Shown here piece after piece: positions 41,482 to 50,159 of a DNA stretch of 64,000 bases (positions are counted from its first letter, which is position 1; each line of letters opens with the position of its first letter). This DNA is from UBA4085 sp964556755 (lineage in GTDB: Bacteria > Acidobacteriota > Aminicenantia > Aminicenantales > UBA4085). The DNA is taken from positions 124,001 to 188,000 of the forward strand of contig CAZKXI010000004.1 in the NCBI GenBank assembly GCA_964556755.1, given 5' to 3'. Made by a program: the position numbers and the translations under genes. The notes below the pieces were generated by a model. That model saw nothing but the letters and a program-made list of their open reading frames with translations, was not told where the DNA came from and searched no databases.

Positions 41482-42198
41482 TTACTTGCTGACCTCCAGG
41501 GCGATCTGGTTGCGCTTCTGGACCTTGAAGCCGGGGCTGGGAAACTGCTTGATGATGATGCCCGGCCCCAGGCCCGGGTAGAAAGACGGGTGGATCTCGG
41601 CGATCTTGAAGTCGAGGGCCCGCAGCTGGCGGAGGACGGCGTTGGCGTCCTTCTCGATCAAGTCGGGCATGATGTAGCGGTCGTCTCGGGCGCCCTGGCT
41701 GACCAGGAAATCCACGGCCGAGCCCCGGGCCACGGTGCTGTCGAGGGGAGGGTCCTGGGCGATGATGCGCCCGGCGGCGAAGCGGGCCGTGTGGATCTGG
41801 GAGACCCGGCCCCGGCGGAGCCCGGCGTCCTTCAGCGATTGGGCCGCCCACTCCAAGCTGCGCCCCTCGAGCTTGGGCACCGCGACCTTCTGGCTGCCTT
41901 CGCTGAGGGTCACCTTGACGGGCCGGCGGGACTTGATGCGCGACTTGGGAGGCGGGTCCTGGGCCAGGACCCGGCCCCGCTCGAAGCGGCTGTCGAACTG
42001 GTAGCCCTGCACGGTCAGCGAGGTCCGCTGGCGGGATGATTCGGCCCGGGCTTCGTTCAAGGTCCGGCCGATCAAATCGGGCACCGTGACCAGCTCGCCG
42101 CGCAGGAGGAGGCGCGAGACCCCCACGGCCGAGGCGAAGAACAGGACGAGGTAGAGCAGAGCGCTGGCCAGCCGGTCGACGGGCTTCTTGTGGGTCAT
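41482..42198 (-). CDS. Membrane-anchored triple PASTA-domain protein without kinase
   Basis: A 238-aa protein with a short cytoplasmic tail (MTHKKPVDR), one transmembrane helix (about residues 11-33) and three PASTA repeats: about 38-105 (VTVPDLIGRTLNEARAES), 106-175 (VAVPKLEGRSLEWAAQSLKDAG) and 176-238 (YIMPDLIEKDANAVLRQLRAL). PASTA modules bind peptidoglycan or muropeptides. It lacks the Ser/Thr kinase domain that PASTA repeats usually accompany, and lacks a PBP domain. The ATG at 42198 gives a compact tail; longer alternatives exist upstream. First gene of the nine-gene operon ending at miaB. Confidence 0.87.
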   Translation of the reverse strand: MTHKKPVDRLASALLYLVLFFASAVGVSRLLLRGELVTVPDLIGRTLNEARAESSRQRTSLTVQGYQFDSRFERGRVLAQDPPPKSRIKSRRPVKVTLSEGSQKVAVPKLEGRSLEWAAQSLKDAGLRRGRVSQIHTARFAAGRIIAQDPPLDSTVARGSAVDFLVSQGARDDRYIMPDLIEKDANAVLRQLRALDFKIAEIHPSFYPGLGPGIIIKQFPSPGFKVQKRNQIALEVSK

Positions 42199-42226
42199 CG
42201 GCGAGACGTCCCTGATGGACCGTTCA

Positions 42227-42255
42227 TCTATACCATAGAACCCCAACGCTGGCAA
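42227..42255 (-). promoter_or_regulatory. Promoter of the PASTA-to-miaB operon, TTGCCA-17-TATAGA
   Basis: On the minus strand TTGCCA (42255-42250) and TATAGA (42232-42227) are 17 bp apart, predicting a start near 42220. Confidence 0.7.
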
Positions 42256-42278
42256 TCGGCCCGCCGTTGCATCGGCCC

Positions 42279-42307
42279 TGGCTTCGCGGCCGCGGCGGGC
42301 TTATAAT
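42279..42307 (+). promoter_or_regulatory. Threonine aldolase promoter, perfect TATAAT with TGGCTT at -35
   Basis: TATAAT (42302-42307) is preceded 17 bp upstream by TGGCTT (42279-42284), not a standard -35, but matching in sequence and spacing the promoter at 24005-24033. A strong AGGAGG site follows. Confidence 0.4.
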
Positions 42308-42336
42308 GGCCCTTCCCGAAGGATAGGAGGCCGGAC

Positions 42337-43374
42337 ATGCAGCCATCGGATTTCCGCAGCGATACCGTGACCCAGCCGACCCCGGCCATGCGCCGGGCCA
42401 TGGCCGAGGCCGAGGTCGGCGATGACGTCATCGGAGTCGATCCGACCGTCAAGCGCCTGGAGGCCCTGGCGGCCGAGACCATGGGCAAGGAGGCGGGCCT
42501 GTTCTGCCCCTCCGGGACGATGGGCAACTCCATCGCCGCCAAGGCCTGGACGCACGAGCTGGAGGAAGTCATCGTCGAATCCCGCTCCCATATCTACAAC
42601 CTCGAGTCGACGCACCTGACCTTCATCTCCCGGGTCACACCGCGCCCCCTCCCGTCGGTCCGGGGGGCCATGGATCCGGCCGAGGTCGAGCGGGCCGTCC
42701 GCAAGCCCAACGACCACACCCCGAAGACGACCCTGATCTGCGTCGAGAACACCCACAACAACTGGGGCGGCGCGGTCCTGCCGCTGGACAACCTGAAAGC
42801 CCTGCGGGCCGTCGCCGATCGCCACGGGCTGCGCCTGCACATCGACGGCGCCCGCCTCTTCAACGCCTCCGTCGCCTCGGGCGTCCCGGTCCTGGACTAC
42901 GCCCGGCAGGCCGATTCGGTCATGTTCTGCCTGTCCAAGGGGCTGGCCTCCCCGGTCGGCTCGATGCTGGTCGGGCCGCGCGACTTCATCGCCTACGGCC
43001 GCCGCGTCCGCAAGGCCCTGGGCGGCGGCATGAGGCAGGTCGGCGTGCTGGCCGCGGCCGGCTTGGTGTCGCTGACGGAGATGGTCGGCCGCCTGGCCGA
43101 CGATCATGCCCGGGCCAGGCGCCTGGCCGAGGCCCTCTCCGCTCTTCCGGGGATCTCCCTGGATCCGGCCGGGGTGGAGACCAACATCATCATCTTCGGC
43201 TTCGAGCACCCGCGGCTGACCGTGGCCGCTCTGCTCGAGGAGCTCGGCCGGCGCGGCGTCTGGGCCTTGGCCGCTCCCGGCGGCTATGGCATCCGCATGG
43301 TCACCCACAAGGACGTCGGCGACGCCGACGTGGACCGGGCCGTAGCCGCCTTTCGGGAGATCCTTGCGGCCTGA
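42337..43374 (+). CDS. ltaE: Low-specificity L-threonine aldolase
   Basis: PLP enzyme cleaving L-threonine and allo-threonine to glycine and acetaldehyde. The 345 aa begin DFRSDTVTQPTPAMRRAMAEAEVGDDV, the family start, and have FCPSGTMGN for the cofactor phosphate, HIDGARLFNA with the conserved aspartate and K201 in FCLSKGLASPVGSML as the PLP lysine. GGGMRQVGVLAAAGL follows as in family members. ATG with AGGAGG six bases upstream. It is transcribed alone and converges with the Fe-S oxidoreductase gene. Confidence 0.95.
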   Translation: MQPSDFRSDTVTQPTPAMRRAMAEAEVGDDVIGVDPTVKRLEALAAETMGKEAGLFCPSGTMGNSIAAKAWTHELEEVIVESRSHIYNLESTHLTFISRVTPRPLPSVRGAMDPAEVERAVRKPNDHTPKTTLICVENTHNNWGGAVLPLDNLKALRAVADRHGLRLHIDGARLFNASVASGVPVLDYARQADSVMFCLSKGLASPVGSMLVGPRDFIAYGRRVRKALGGGMRQVGVLAAAGLVSLTEMVGRLADDHARARRLAEALSALPGISLDPAGVETNIIIFGFEHPRLTVAALLEELGRRGVWALAAPGGYGIRMVTHKDVGDADVDRAVAAFREILAA

Positions 43375-43386
43375 GCCGCCTTGAGG

Positions 43387-45402
43387 CTAGCTCGTCGCTT
43401 CGTCCAGCAGCTGGGCGATATCCTTGACCTCCACGCTTCCGCCCGCGTCTTGCATGGCGTCGCCGAGCATGGTCAGGCAGAAGGGGCAGGCCGTGGCGGC
43501 CGTCCGGGCGCCGGAGCCGGCGATCTCCTCGGCTCGCAGAGCTCCGACGCGATGACCCGGCTTCTCCTCCGTCCACATCAGCCCGCCGCCGGCGCCGCAA
43601 CAGAAGCCGTGCCTTCCGCTGCGGGGGAGGTCCCGGAGGCCTTGTCCGACCAGCCCGTGAAGGATGGCCCGGGGCGGCTTCAGGATCCCGTTGTGGCGCC
43701 CCAGATAGCACGGGTCATGGTAGACCCAAGTGCCGGTCCCTTCGAGGGGCCGCGGCGCGAGCCGGCCCTCTCCGATCAGGCGCCCGAGCAGCTCGGTGTG
43801 ATGGACGACCTCCAGGGACCGGAGCCGGGCCCGTTGGTCTCCGGTCAATTCCGGGACCCGGTCGATCAGGGAGGGGTATTCGTTTCGGAGGGTGTTGAAG
43901 CCGTGCGGGCAGGCGGTCACGATGCGGCGGACGCCGCGCGCCGCCAGGACGGCCAGGTTGCCCAGAGCCAGGGTTTGGAAGAGATACTCCTGGCCGAGGC
44001 GGCGGGCGGAATCGCCGCAGCACTTCTCCTCCGATCCCAGCACGGCGAAGTCGAGGCCCGCCTTGCGCAGCAGACGAGCCAGCGCGGCGGAGACCGCCCG
44101 GCCCCTTTCGTCGAAGGAGCCCGCGCACCCGACCCAGAGCAGCCATTCCGCGTCCGGACGCTCGGCCAGGGTCGGAACGCCCATCGACTCGGCCCAGTCG
44201 CCGCGCCGGGAGAAGCCGATGTTCCAGGGATTGGCGTTGCCCTCGAGGCCGCGGAAGAAGCCGTTGAGCTCGGCCGGGAAAGCGCCTTCCGCCAGCACCC
44301 GCGCCTGCCTGAGGCCGACGATCTTGGGAATGTGCTCGATCTCCACCGGGCAGACGTCCATGCAGGCGCCGCAGGTCGTGCAGGACCAGATCTCGTCCTC
44401 GCCGTGAACCTGGGGCACGAGCGGGGGGAGGCCGTCCCTGGGGCCGCTGAGCCGCGAGGGGCCGAGGCCCAGGAGATGGGCTTCCTGGTCGAGGATGATC
44501 TTGCGGGGCGAGAGGGGCTTGCCGCTGGCGTAAGCCGGGCAGGCGTCCTGGCAGCGGCCGCATTCCATGCAGGCCAGAGAATCCAGGTTGTCCTTCCAGC
44601 TCCAGTCGGAGGCCTTCTCCAATCCGAAGGACTCGGCGCTCTCCAGGTCCAGAGCCGGGAGGGCCCGACCCGTCCCCGGCTTGGGGAAGACCAGGTTCAG
44701 CGAGCCGGTGAGCATGTGCAGGTACTTGGAGTGGGGGACATAGGCGATGAAGCCGAACACGGCCAGGGTATGAGCCCACCAGCTGATTTGGACGTGGGCG
44801 GCCAGAGCGGACGCCGAGGGGCCGGATTTCAGGATGCCGCGGGCCAGGGCGGCGCCCAGGAAGGACCAGCGCTCCGTTCCGGGGTGAGCGGCCAGGGCGA
44901 AGGCCTCGAAATAGAAATAGGACAGAGTGACCAGAATCAGGGAGATGTAGATGACGGCCGAATCGGCCCGGGAGACGGCGTAGGCGGCCGGGCGGACGAG
45001 GAACCTCCGGACGCTGAGGAAGACCACCCCGGCTAGAACCAGGATTCCGAACATGTCGACGGCGAAGGAGAAGACCCGGCCGAGCCCCGATCCGCCGAAG
45101 AGGGAGAAGCCGTCCAGGAAGCCCTCCAAGACATGGCTTACGGTCATGGTGTCGAAAGTCAGGGCTCCGTAGAAGATGAAGGCGTGCATCAGACCGGTGA
45201 ACGGCCGAACGGGCTTGAGGGTGCAGCGTTGGAAGAGGATTCGCCCCAGGGCGCGGGCGATCCGGACGGCCAGGCGGTCGAAGCGGTTTTCCGGACGGCC
45301 GGCCCTGATCAGCCGATAGCGGAGCAGGAGCGGGCGCAAGAAGGCCGCGGCCGTCGCGGCGATGAGCAGCAGGAGGAGAGCCTTTCCCTGTGTCGAGAGC
45401 AT
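43387..45402 (-). CDS. Membrane Fe-S oxidoreductase, HdrD-like, probable ETF:(mena)quinone oxidoreductase
   Basis: A 671-aa fusion of a NarI-like membrane domain (about residues 7-235, six hydrophobic segments with histidines suitable for heme), two [4Fe-4S] motifs (C278, C281, C284, C288 and C341, C344, C347, C351) and two CCG domains (C461-C462 in EEKCCGDSARR; FCCGAGGGLMW near 612). This architecture is that of the EtfD/EMO family, which accepts electrons from ETF and reduces menaquinone during acyl-CoA oxidation. etfA and etfB are not in the window, so the partner is inferred. It probably serves the acyl-CoA dehydrogenase at 18990. It starts 10 bases after the receptor-like gene stops. Confidence 0.88.
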   Translation of the reverse strand: MLSTQGKALLLLLIAATAAAFLRPLLLRYRLIRAGRPENRFDRLAVRIARALGRILFQRCTLKPVRPFTGLMHAFIFYGALTFDTMTVSHVLEGFLDGFSLFGGSGLGRVFSFAVDMFGILVLAGVVFLSVRRFLVRPAAYAVSRADSAVIYISLILVTLSYFYFEAFALAAHPGTERWSFLGAALARGILKSGPSASALAAHVQISWWAHTLAVFGFIAYVPHSKYLHMLTGSLNLVFPKPGTGRALPALDLESAESFGLEKASDWSWKDNLDSLACMECGRCQDACPAYASGKPLSPRKIILDQEAHLLGLGPSRLSGPRDGLPPLVPQVHGEDEIWSCTTCGACMDVCPVEIEHIPKIVGLRQARVLAEGAFPAELNGFFRGLEGNANPWNIGFSRRGDWAESMGVPTLAERPDAEWLLWVGCAGSFDERGRAVSAALARLLRKAGLDFAVLGSEEKCCGDSARRLGQEYLFQTLALGNLAVLAARGVRRIVTACPHGFNTLRNEYPSLIDRVPELTGDQRARLRSLEVVHHTELLGRLIGEGRLAPRPLEGTGTWVYHDPCYLGRHNGILKPPRAILHGLVGQGLRDLPRSGRHGFCCGAGGGLMWTEEKPGHRVGALRAEEIAGSGARTAATACPFCLTMLGDAMQDAGGSVEVKDIAQLLDEATS

Positions 45403-45412
45403 GGCTTGGCTC

Positions 45413-48193
45413 CTAGAAGGAGATCTGGACGCCGGCCCGGATGACCCGGGGCGATTGGATCCGGGTGGCGTAGCGGAGAGGGAAGGCCGGTCCGGTCCAT
45501 TCGCTCTCTTCCGTCGCCAGGCCCTGGTTGAAGACGTTGAAGACGTCGGCCAGGAGGCGGAGCGAGCCCCCCCGGCCGAGGCGGATCGACTTCTCCAGAC
45601 GGGTGTCGACGGTCATGTTGAACTCGTAGCGGGCCACGCCGCGGGCGTGGGCCATGATGGCCAGCAAGCCCTGGTTCAGCCCCTCGACCACGATCATGCG
45701 GGCGAAGGGCTGCCCGTCGTAGTACTTGGCCACGACGGCCAGGCGGGCCCCCAGCGGCAGGGGCAGGCTGGCGCCGAGCCTGATGGTGTAGGCCCGATCG
45801 AACCTCATCCGGCCGCGGGCGTTGATCGAGGCGTTGGGATCGTCGTACAGGGCCCCGATCATGCCGTCGTCGTTCTCCCATTCCGTGTTGCCGGGACCGG
45901 TCGTGCCGACGATCTCCATGGCCGTCATGGCCAGGTAGAAGAGGAAGCGGCCGTCCCAGGCCTTCACCAGGCTCAGGTCGAGCCCCCGGTAGGTCGAGAC
46001 CCTCGTTCCGGACTCGGGATTGGTCAGCAGGAAGAAGTCCTGGCCCAGAGCCGCCGGGCTCCTGTCGTAGACGGTGAAGGTCAGATCGTCGTAGCTGCCC
46101 GGGATGCGGTCGTCGCCGTCATCCCGGATCGTCAGCGCGGCGTAGTCGGAGTCCGCGACACCCGTATTGACGGTCTCCAACAGGCGGTTGGTCCGGCGCA
46201 GGAAGCCGGTCAGGGCGAGCCGCCAGCCGGCCCCGAAATCCCGGACGAAGCCCACCGCCAGCTCGTCAAGGCGCGGCCTTTGCAGGTCCTCGTCGACGGC
46301 CGAGAAAGCCGGTCCCTCGCGTCGCAGGAGGGCTCCCTGCTCGCCGGGGGAATAGGTCCCGTCCCCGTCGGCATCCGTCCAGGCGTAGATCAGGGCGCCC
46401 GGGGCATTCGGATCGCCCCACAGGAGAGCGCTCAGGGGAAGCTGGAGATCATAGCGGGCCAAGCTGAGCTTGAGGAGGGAGGTCCGGCGCCGCGACAGGG
46501 GCACGGTCAGCTCGGCCCGCGGCGAGAGGGACAGCCAGCCGACGGACGCGGTCTTGTTTCCGGCCGCCAGCCAGGAGGCGTGGAGGCCGAGGCGCAGGGT
46601 GAGACCGCTTCCGAACGTCAGGGCATCCTGGACGTAAGCCCGCGTCTCGAGAGAGGACAGGCGGGACCGGAAAGGCCCGGCGTAGAGGGCCGCCTCGGAC
46701 GCGGCTTGGCCATAGTAGCGGAGGACGGCATGGTCCGGCACGGTCGTCGTCCTGTCGACCCAGCCGCCGAGAAGCCGGGCGCCGTACTCGAAGCGATGGT
46801 CTCCGCCGGGGCCATCAAGCCACAGGGCTTCGGCGTCGTACGTCAAGGCCAGCCTCTGGCGGAAGCTGTCCTCGAGGACGGAGGGGGAGCCGCTCGCGGC
46901 CGTGGTGAAGAGATCGACCCGGGGGAAGCCGCCGGCTCCCTCCTGAAGGTCGTCTCGGGCCCTGGCCGCCGTCCAGCTCAGTCCCAGCCGGCTATGGCGG
47001 AGGTCCTCCGAGCGGGTCTCGTAGACGGCCTGCAGGACGCCCGACAGAACGCTCCGCCGGGAGGTGGCCTCCCAGGCGACGTCGCGGTCGGCCCCATAGG
47101 AGCCGTAGGAGGCCGACTGGCCGATCCAGACCAGGTTGAGCCGGTTGTCCGCGACCGGGATCTCAGCCGCAAAAAGGCCGGAGATCAGGGACGTCTTGTC
47201 CTCCGGGTCGAAGCCGGCCAGATCGCGCCCGATCGAGCGCTGCGACCAGGCGGTCCAGAAAGTCGCCCCGCCTCGCGACAGCGGGCCTCCGAGGTGGAAA
47301 TCGTACTCGCTGGCCCGGCTGAAGGAGTCGGACTCGAAGAGGCTTTCGGCTTCCAAGGCCGGGGTGACGTTGTCCGAGCTCAGCCGGGCATCGGTGTAAA
47401 AGGCCCGGAATCCGCCGTGGAAGGCATCCGTGCCCGAGCGGGGCGTCAGGCTCAGCTGTCCGCCGGGCGTAGCGGCTTGGATGGGGAGGACTCCATTGGC
47501 CAGGCTGACCGAGGCCAAGCTGAAGACGTCGGGCAGGACGAGAGCCCGCCCGCCGTCGTAGGGATCGCTGATATCCAGTCCGTTGAGGAGGGTGACGTTC
47601 TGGCTCCAGGAGACGCCGCCGCGGGCGCCGTAGAGCGTCGGGTACGCGGCCCACAGCCCGCCGACGTCGATTCGGTTCGTGGTGGCCGAGAAGTCCTGGT
47701 TCTCGATCAGGGAGCCCAGCGAATGGCCCGACGGAAGGAGCTCGATCTGCTCGGCCGCAAGGGTCGTGCGGGCTCCCGAGGCGGCGAAGTCGAGGCTCTC
47801 GGAGGACGCTCCGTCCAGCGCCCCGCGGGCGTCGGAAGCCAGGAAGACGTCGAGGCGGATATCCGAGTCGTCCGCGACCAAGAGCGCCTTCCTCTCCGCC
47901 GCGCCCAGGCCGCTCTTCGCGGCGCGCAGGGCGTAGAGGCCGGGCGGGACGGAGAGGAAGCCGTAGCGTCCCCGGACATCGCTGAGGGTTTCGGCTGAGA
48001 CGCCACCGGTGCCCCCCTGCAGCATCAGCGAGACGCCGGACGCCGGCCGGCCTTGAGCATCCCGAACCCGGCCCCAGATCCGGCCCGCCGCCGCGGCGGG
48101 GGCGGAGGCCAGGAGAAGGCCGGCCAGCAGGAGGAGGAGCGGGGGGCGGCGGGGGATGGAGGCGGTTGGTCTCAGGAGGATCTCCGGTTTCAA
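45413..48193 (-). CDS. TonB-dependent receptor-like outer-membrane protein with N-terminal carboxypeptidase-regulatory domain
   Basis: About 926 aa. A signal peptide (hydrophobic LLLLLAGLLLASAPAAAA) is followed by a CarboxypepD-reg-like Ig domain (GRIWGRVRDAQGRPASGVSL), a plug-like region (GARGGVSWSQNVTLLNGLDISDPYDGG) and a long C-terminal barrel ending VIRAGVQISF, with the terminal phenylalanine. No clear TonB box was seen. The start is uncertain: I chose the TTG at 48193, giving MKPEILLRP; a CTG at 48175 with GGAG at ideal spacing is an alternative; the ATG-initiated frame from 48352 lacks support. Substrate unknown. It lies divergent from lpdA and before the Fe-S oxidoreductase, likely in one transcript. 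Confidence 0.85.
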   Translation of the reverse strand: MKPEILLRPTASIPRRPPLLLLLAGLLLASAPAAAAGRIWGRVRDAQGRPASGVSLMLQGGTGGVSAETLSDVRGRYGFLSVPPGLYALRAAKSGLGAAERKALLVADDSDIRLDVFLASDARGALDGASSESLDFAASGARTTLAAEQIELLPSGHSLGSLIENQDFSATTNRIDVGGLWAAYPTLYGARGGVSWSQNVTLLNGLDISDPYDGGRALVLPDVFSLASVSLANGVLPIQAATPGGQLSLTPRSGTDAFHGGFRAFYTDARLSSDNVTPALEAESLFESDSFSRASEYDFHLGGPLSRGGATFWTAWSQRSIGRDLAGFDPEDKTSLISGLFAAEIPVADNRLNLVWIGQSASYGSYGADRDVAWEATSRRSVLSGVLQAVYETRSEDLRHSRLGLSWTAARARDDLQEGAGGFPRVDLFTTAASGSPSVLEDSFRQRLALTYDAEALWLDGPGGDHRFEYGARLLGGWVDRTTTVPDHAVLRYYGQAASEAALYAGPFRSRLSSLETRAYVQDALTFGSGLTLRLGLHASWLAAGNKTASVGWLSLSPRAELTVPLSRRRTSLLKLSLARYDLQLPLSALLWGDPNAPGALIYAWTDADGDGTYSPGEQGALLRREGPAFSAVDEDLQRPRLDELAVGFVRDFGAGWRLALTGFLRRTNRLLETVNTGVADSDYAALTIRDDGDDRIPGSYDDLTFTVYDRSPAALGQDFFLLTNPESGTRVSTYRGLDLSLVKAWDGRFLFYLAMTAMEIVGTTGPGNTEWENDDGMIGALYDDPNASINARGRMRFDRAYTIRLGASLPLPLGARLAVVAKYYDGQPFARMIVVEGLNQGLLAIMAHARGVARYEFNMTVDTRLEKSIRLGRGGSLRLLADVFNVFNQGLATEESEWTGPAFPLRYATRIQSPRVIRAGVQISF

Positions 48194-48206
48194 AAAAAGG
48201 AGCCCT

Positions 48207-48235
48207 ATTGTCCTTTTGTCCCCGGGCCCTGTCAA
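48207..48235 (-). promoter_or_regulatory. Receptor-gene promoter, TTGACA-17-GACAAT
   Basis: On the minus strand TTGACA (48235-48230) and GACAAT (48212-48207) are 17 bp apart. The predicted start near 48200 is only about seven bases before the TTG at 48193. Confidence 0.65.
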
Positions 48236-48241
48236 GGTTCC

Positions 48242-48270
48242 TTGAAATGCGCCTTCGACTCGGCTATGGT
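48242..48270 (+). promoter_or_regulatory. lpdA promoter, TTGAAA-17-TATGGT
   Basis: TTGAAA (48242-48247) and TATGGT (48265-48270) are 17 bp apart. It is back-to-back with the receptor promoter, with -35 boxes only six bases apart, so a bound regulator would affect both. Confidence 0.6.
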
Positions 48271-48320
48271 AGGGGCTCCGCGGGAGAGCGTCCGCGCGGA
48301 CCGCGCGAGAGGAGAGAGCC

Positions 48321-49724
48321 ATGGACAGCGCCAGAAAAGACATCGCGGTCATCGGCGGCGGCCCGGGCGGCTATGTCGCCGCCATCCGGGCGGCTCAGCT
48401 GAATCGCCGCGTCGTCCTATTCGAGAGAGACCGGGTCGGCGGGACCTGCATGAACTGGGGCTGCATCCCGACCAAGCACCTGCTGCACCAGACCAAGGTC
48501 TTCCGGGAGATCCGGTCCAGCAAAGTCATGGACGGCCCGCTGGCCCAGGTGGTCTGCAGCTGGAGCCGGGTCCAAGAGGAGAAGCGCAAGGTCGTCGACC
48601 GGCTGGTGCGGGGCGTGGAGTTCCTGCTCCAGAAAGGCGGCATCGAGCTGGTCAGGGGCGAGGCCCGCCTGGCCGACGCGCGGACCGTCGTGGCTCGGAT
48701 CGGCGGGGAGGAAAGACGCTGGGAAGCCGACGCGGTGATCCTCGCCTCGGGGAGCCGGGCGGCCGACCTGCCTTTTCTCCGGGCCGACGGACGGGACGTC
48801 GTGACCAGCACCGAAGCGCTGGCCTTCGAGGCGCCGCCGCGCTCGCTCCTGGTGATCGGAGCCGGGGCCATCGGGCTGGAGATGGGGACCGTCTACTCCC
48901 GCCTGGGGACCGAGGTCACGGTGCTGGAGATCCTGCCCCAGATCCTCCCGGGAAGCGATCGCGAGCTGGCCGGCCGCCTGGAGCTGCTGCTGAAGCGCCA
49001 GGGGATCAAGATCATGACCCAGATGCGGATCGAGTCGCACCGCCTCGGCGAGGGCGGCTCCATCCTCTCCGGCGTCTGCCTCAAGACCCAGGCCCCCTTC
49101 GAGCTCCGGGCCGAGAAGGTCCTGCTGTCCGCCGGCCGCAAGCCCAATTCGGACGGGCTCTTCGACGGGGCGCCCCTCCTGCCCCTGGGCCGCGGCGGCT
49201 ATTTGGAGGTCGACGCAACCCTGCGGACGGCAGTCCCCGGCGTCTTCGCCATCGGCGATCTCGTCGGCGGCAAGCTTCTGGCGCACAAGGCTTCACACGA
49301 GGGGTTGGCGGCGGCCGCCAACGCCGCCGGCGGGCGGGAGACCGTCCGCCACGACGCCCTGCCGATGGCCGTCTTCACCGATCCGGAGTTCGCCTCCGTC
49401 GGGCTGACCGAGGAGGAGGCCCGGGCCCGGACCGACAAGGTCCGGACCGGGACCTTCTCCTTCCAGGCCAACGGCCGGGCCCTGACCATGGACGCGGGCG
49501 AAGGCCAGGTCAAGATCGTGGCCGGCCCGGATGACCGCATCCTGGGCGCCCACATCCTGGGCCCCTGCGCCAGCGATCTGGTGGCCGAGCTGACTCTGGC
49601 CATGACCCGGGGGCTGACGGTCTCCGACGTGGCCGAGACCATCCACATCCATCCGACCCTGTCCGAGACGGTCATGGAGGCGGCCCTGAAGGCCGGGGGA
49701 CGCGCCATCCACGCCATCAACTGA
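48321..49724 (+). CDS. lpdA: Dihydrolipoamide dehydrogenase (E3-type)
   Basis: FAD/NAD disulfide oxidoreductase that reoxidises lipoamide of 2-oxoacid dehydrogenase complexes or the glycine cleavage system. The 467 aa show the FAD loop GGGPGGYVAA (residues 12-21), the redox pair C43/C48 (GGTCMNWGCIPTK), the NAD loop GAGAIGLEMGT, FAIGDLVGG and the C-terminal catalytic histidine in IHIHPTLSE. No lipoyl domain and no E1/E2 genes are adjacent, so its complex is encoded elsewhere. ATG with a GAGAGGAGAG site. Confidence 0.95.
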   Translation: MDSARKDIAVIGGGPGGYVAAIRAAQLNRRVVLFERDRVGGTCMNWGCIPTKHLLHQTKVFREIRSSKVMDGPLAQVVCSWSRVQEEKRKVVDRLVRGVEFLLQKGGIELVRGEARLADARTVVARIGGEERRWEADAVILASGSRAADLPFLRADGRDVVTSTEALAFEAPPRSLLVIGAGAIGLEMGTVYSRLGTEVTVLEILPQILPGSDRELAGRLELLLKRQGIKIMTQMRIESHRLGEGGSILSGVCLKTQAPFELRAEKVLLSAGRKPNSDGLFDGAPLLPLGRGGYLEVDATLRTAVPGVFAIGDLVGGKLLAHKASHEGLAAAANAAGGRETVRHDALPMAVFTDPEFASVGLTEEEARARTDKVRTGTFSFQANGRALTMDAGEGQVKIVAGPDDRILGAHILGPCASDLVAELTLAMTRGLTVSDVAETIHIHPTLSETVMEAALKAGGRAIHAIN

Positions 49725-49755
49725 GGCGCCGGTCGGCGGCCGGGGAGGGCTGCGG

Positions 49756-49784
49756 TTGCCAATTCTTGACCTTTCCGATAAAAT
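49756..49784 (+). promoter_or_regulatory. nuo operon promoter, TTGCCA-17-TAAAAT
   Basis: TTGCCA (49756-49761) and TAAAAT (49779-49784) are 17 bp apart, predicting a start near 49791 and a short leader holding the GAGGA site at 49796-49800. Confidence 0.65.
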
Positions 49785-49807
49785 TCCTTGGCCGCGAGGA
49801 CAATGAC

Positions 49808-50155
49808 GTGATTCCGCTTGCCGCCGCCGTGGCCGTCTTCGGCCTTCTCAGCCTGGTCATGATCTCGCTGAACGCCCTTCTCGGCCCGCGCCGCCGCCCG
49901 GACCCGCTGCAGCAGACGCCTTTCGAGTGCGGCAACCCGCCCCTGCAGACGGACAGGCGGCCGGTTCCGATCAAGTTCAGCCTGGTGGCGTTCCTCTTCC
50001 TCCTCCTCGACGTCGAAGCCGTCTTCTATTTTCCCTGGGCCCTCGTTCTGCGGCAGATGAAGGGGCCGGCCGCGGCGGCCATGGCCGTCTACACCGCCGT
50101 CCTGGCGGCCGGGCTGGCCTACGCCTGGGCCAAGGGCGCCTTCACCTGGGATTGA
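49808..50155 (+). CDS. nuoA: NADH-quinone oxidoreductase subunit A
   Basis: Small membrane subunit of complex I with three helices. The 115 aa contain the family signature PFECGNPPLQTDRRPVPIKFSLVAFLFLLLDVE, with the conserved acidic residue in the second helix. The GTG at 49808 is selected because GAGGA lies seven bases before it and it gives the normal short N-terminus; a TTG at 49766 in the same frame lies within the promoter. First gene of the nuoABCDEFGHI operon. Confidence 0.95.
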   Translation: MIPLAAAVAVFGLLSLVMISLNALLGPRRRPDPLQQTPFECGNPPLQTDRRPVPIKFSLVAFLFLLLDVEAVFYFPWALVLRQMKGPAAAAMAVYTAVLAAGLAYAWAKGAFTWD

Positions 50156-50159
50156 TGCG

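Noticed and set aside
42237..42300. -35 box TTGCAT at 42267 for threonine aldolase
   Set aside because: Its distance to TATAAT is 29 bp, too long for a normal promoter.
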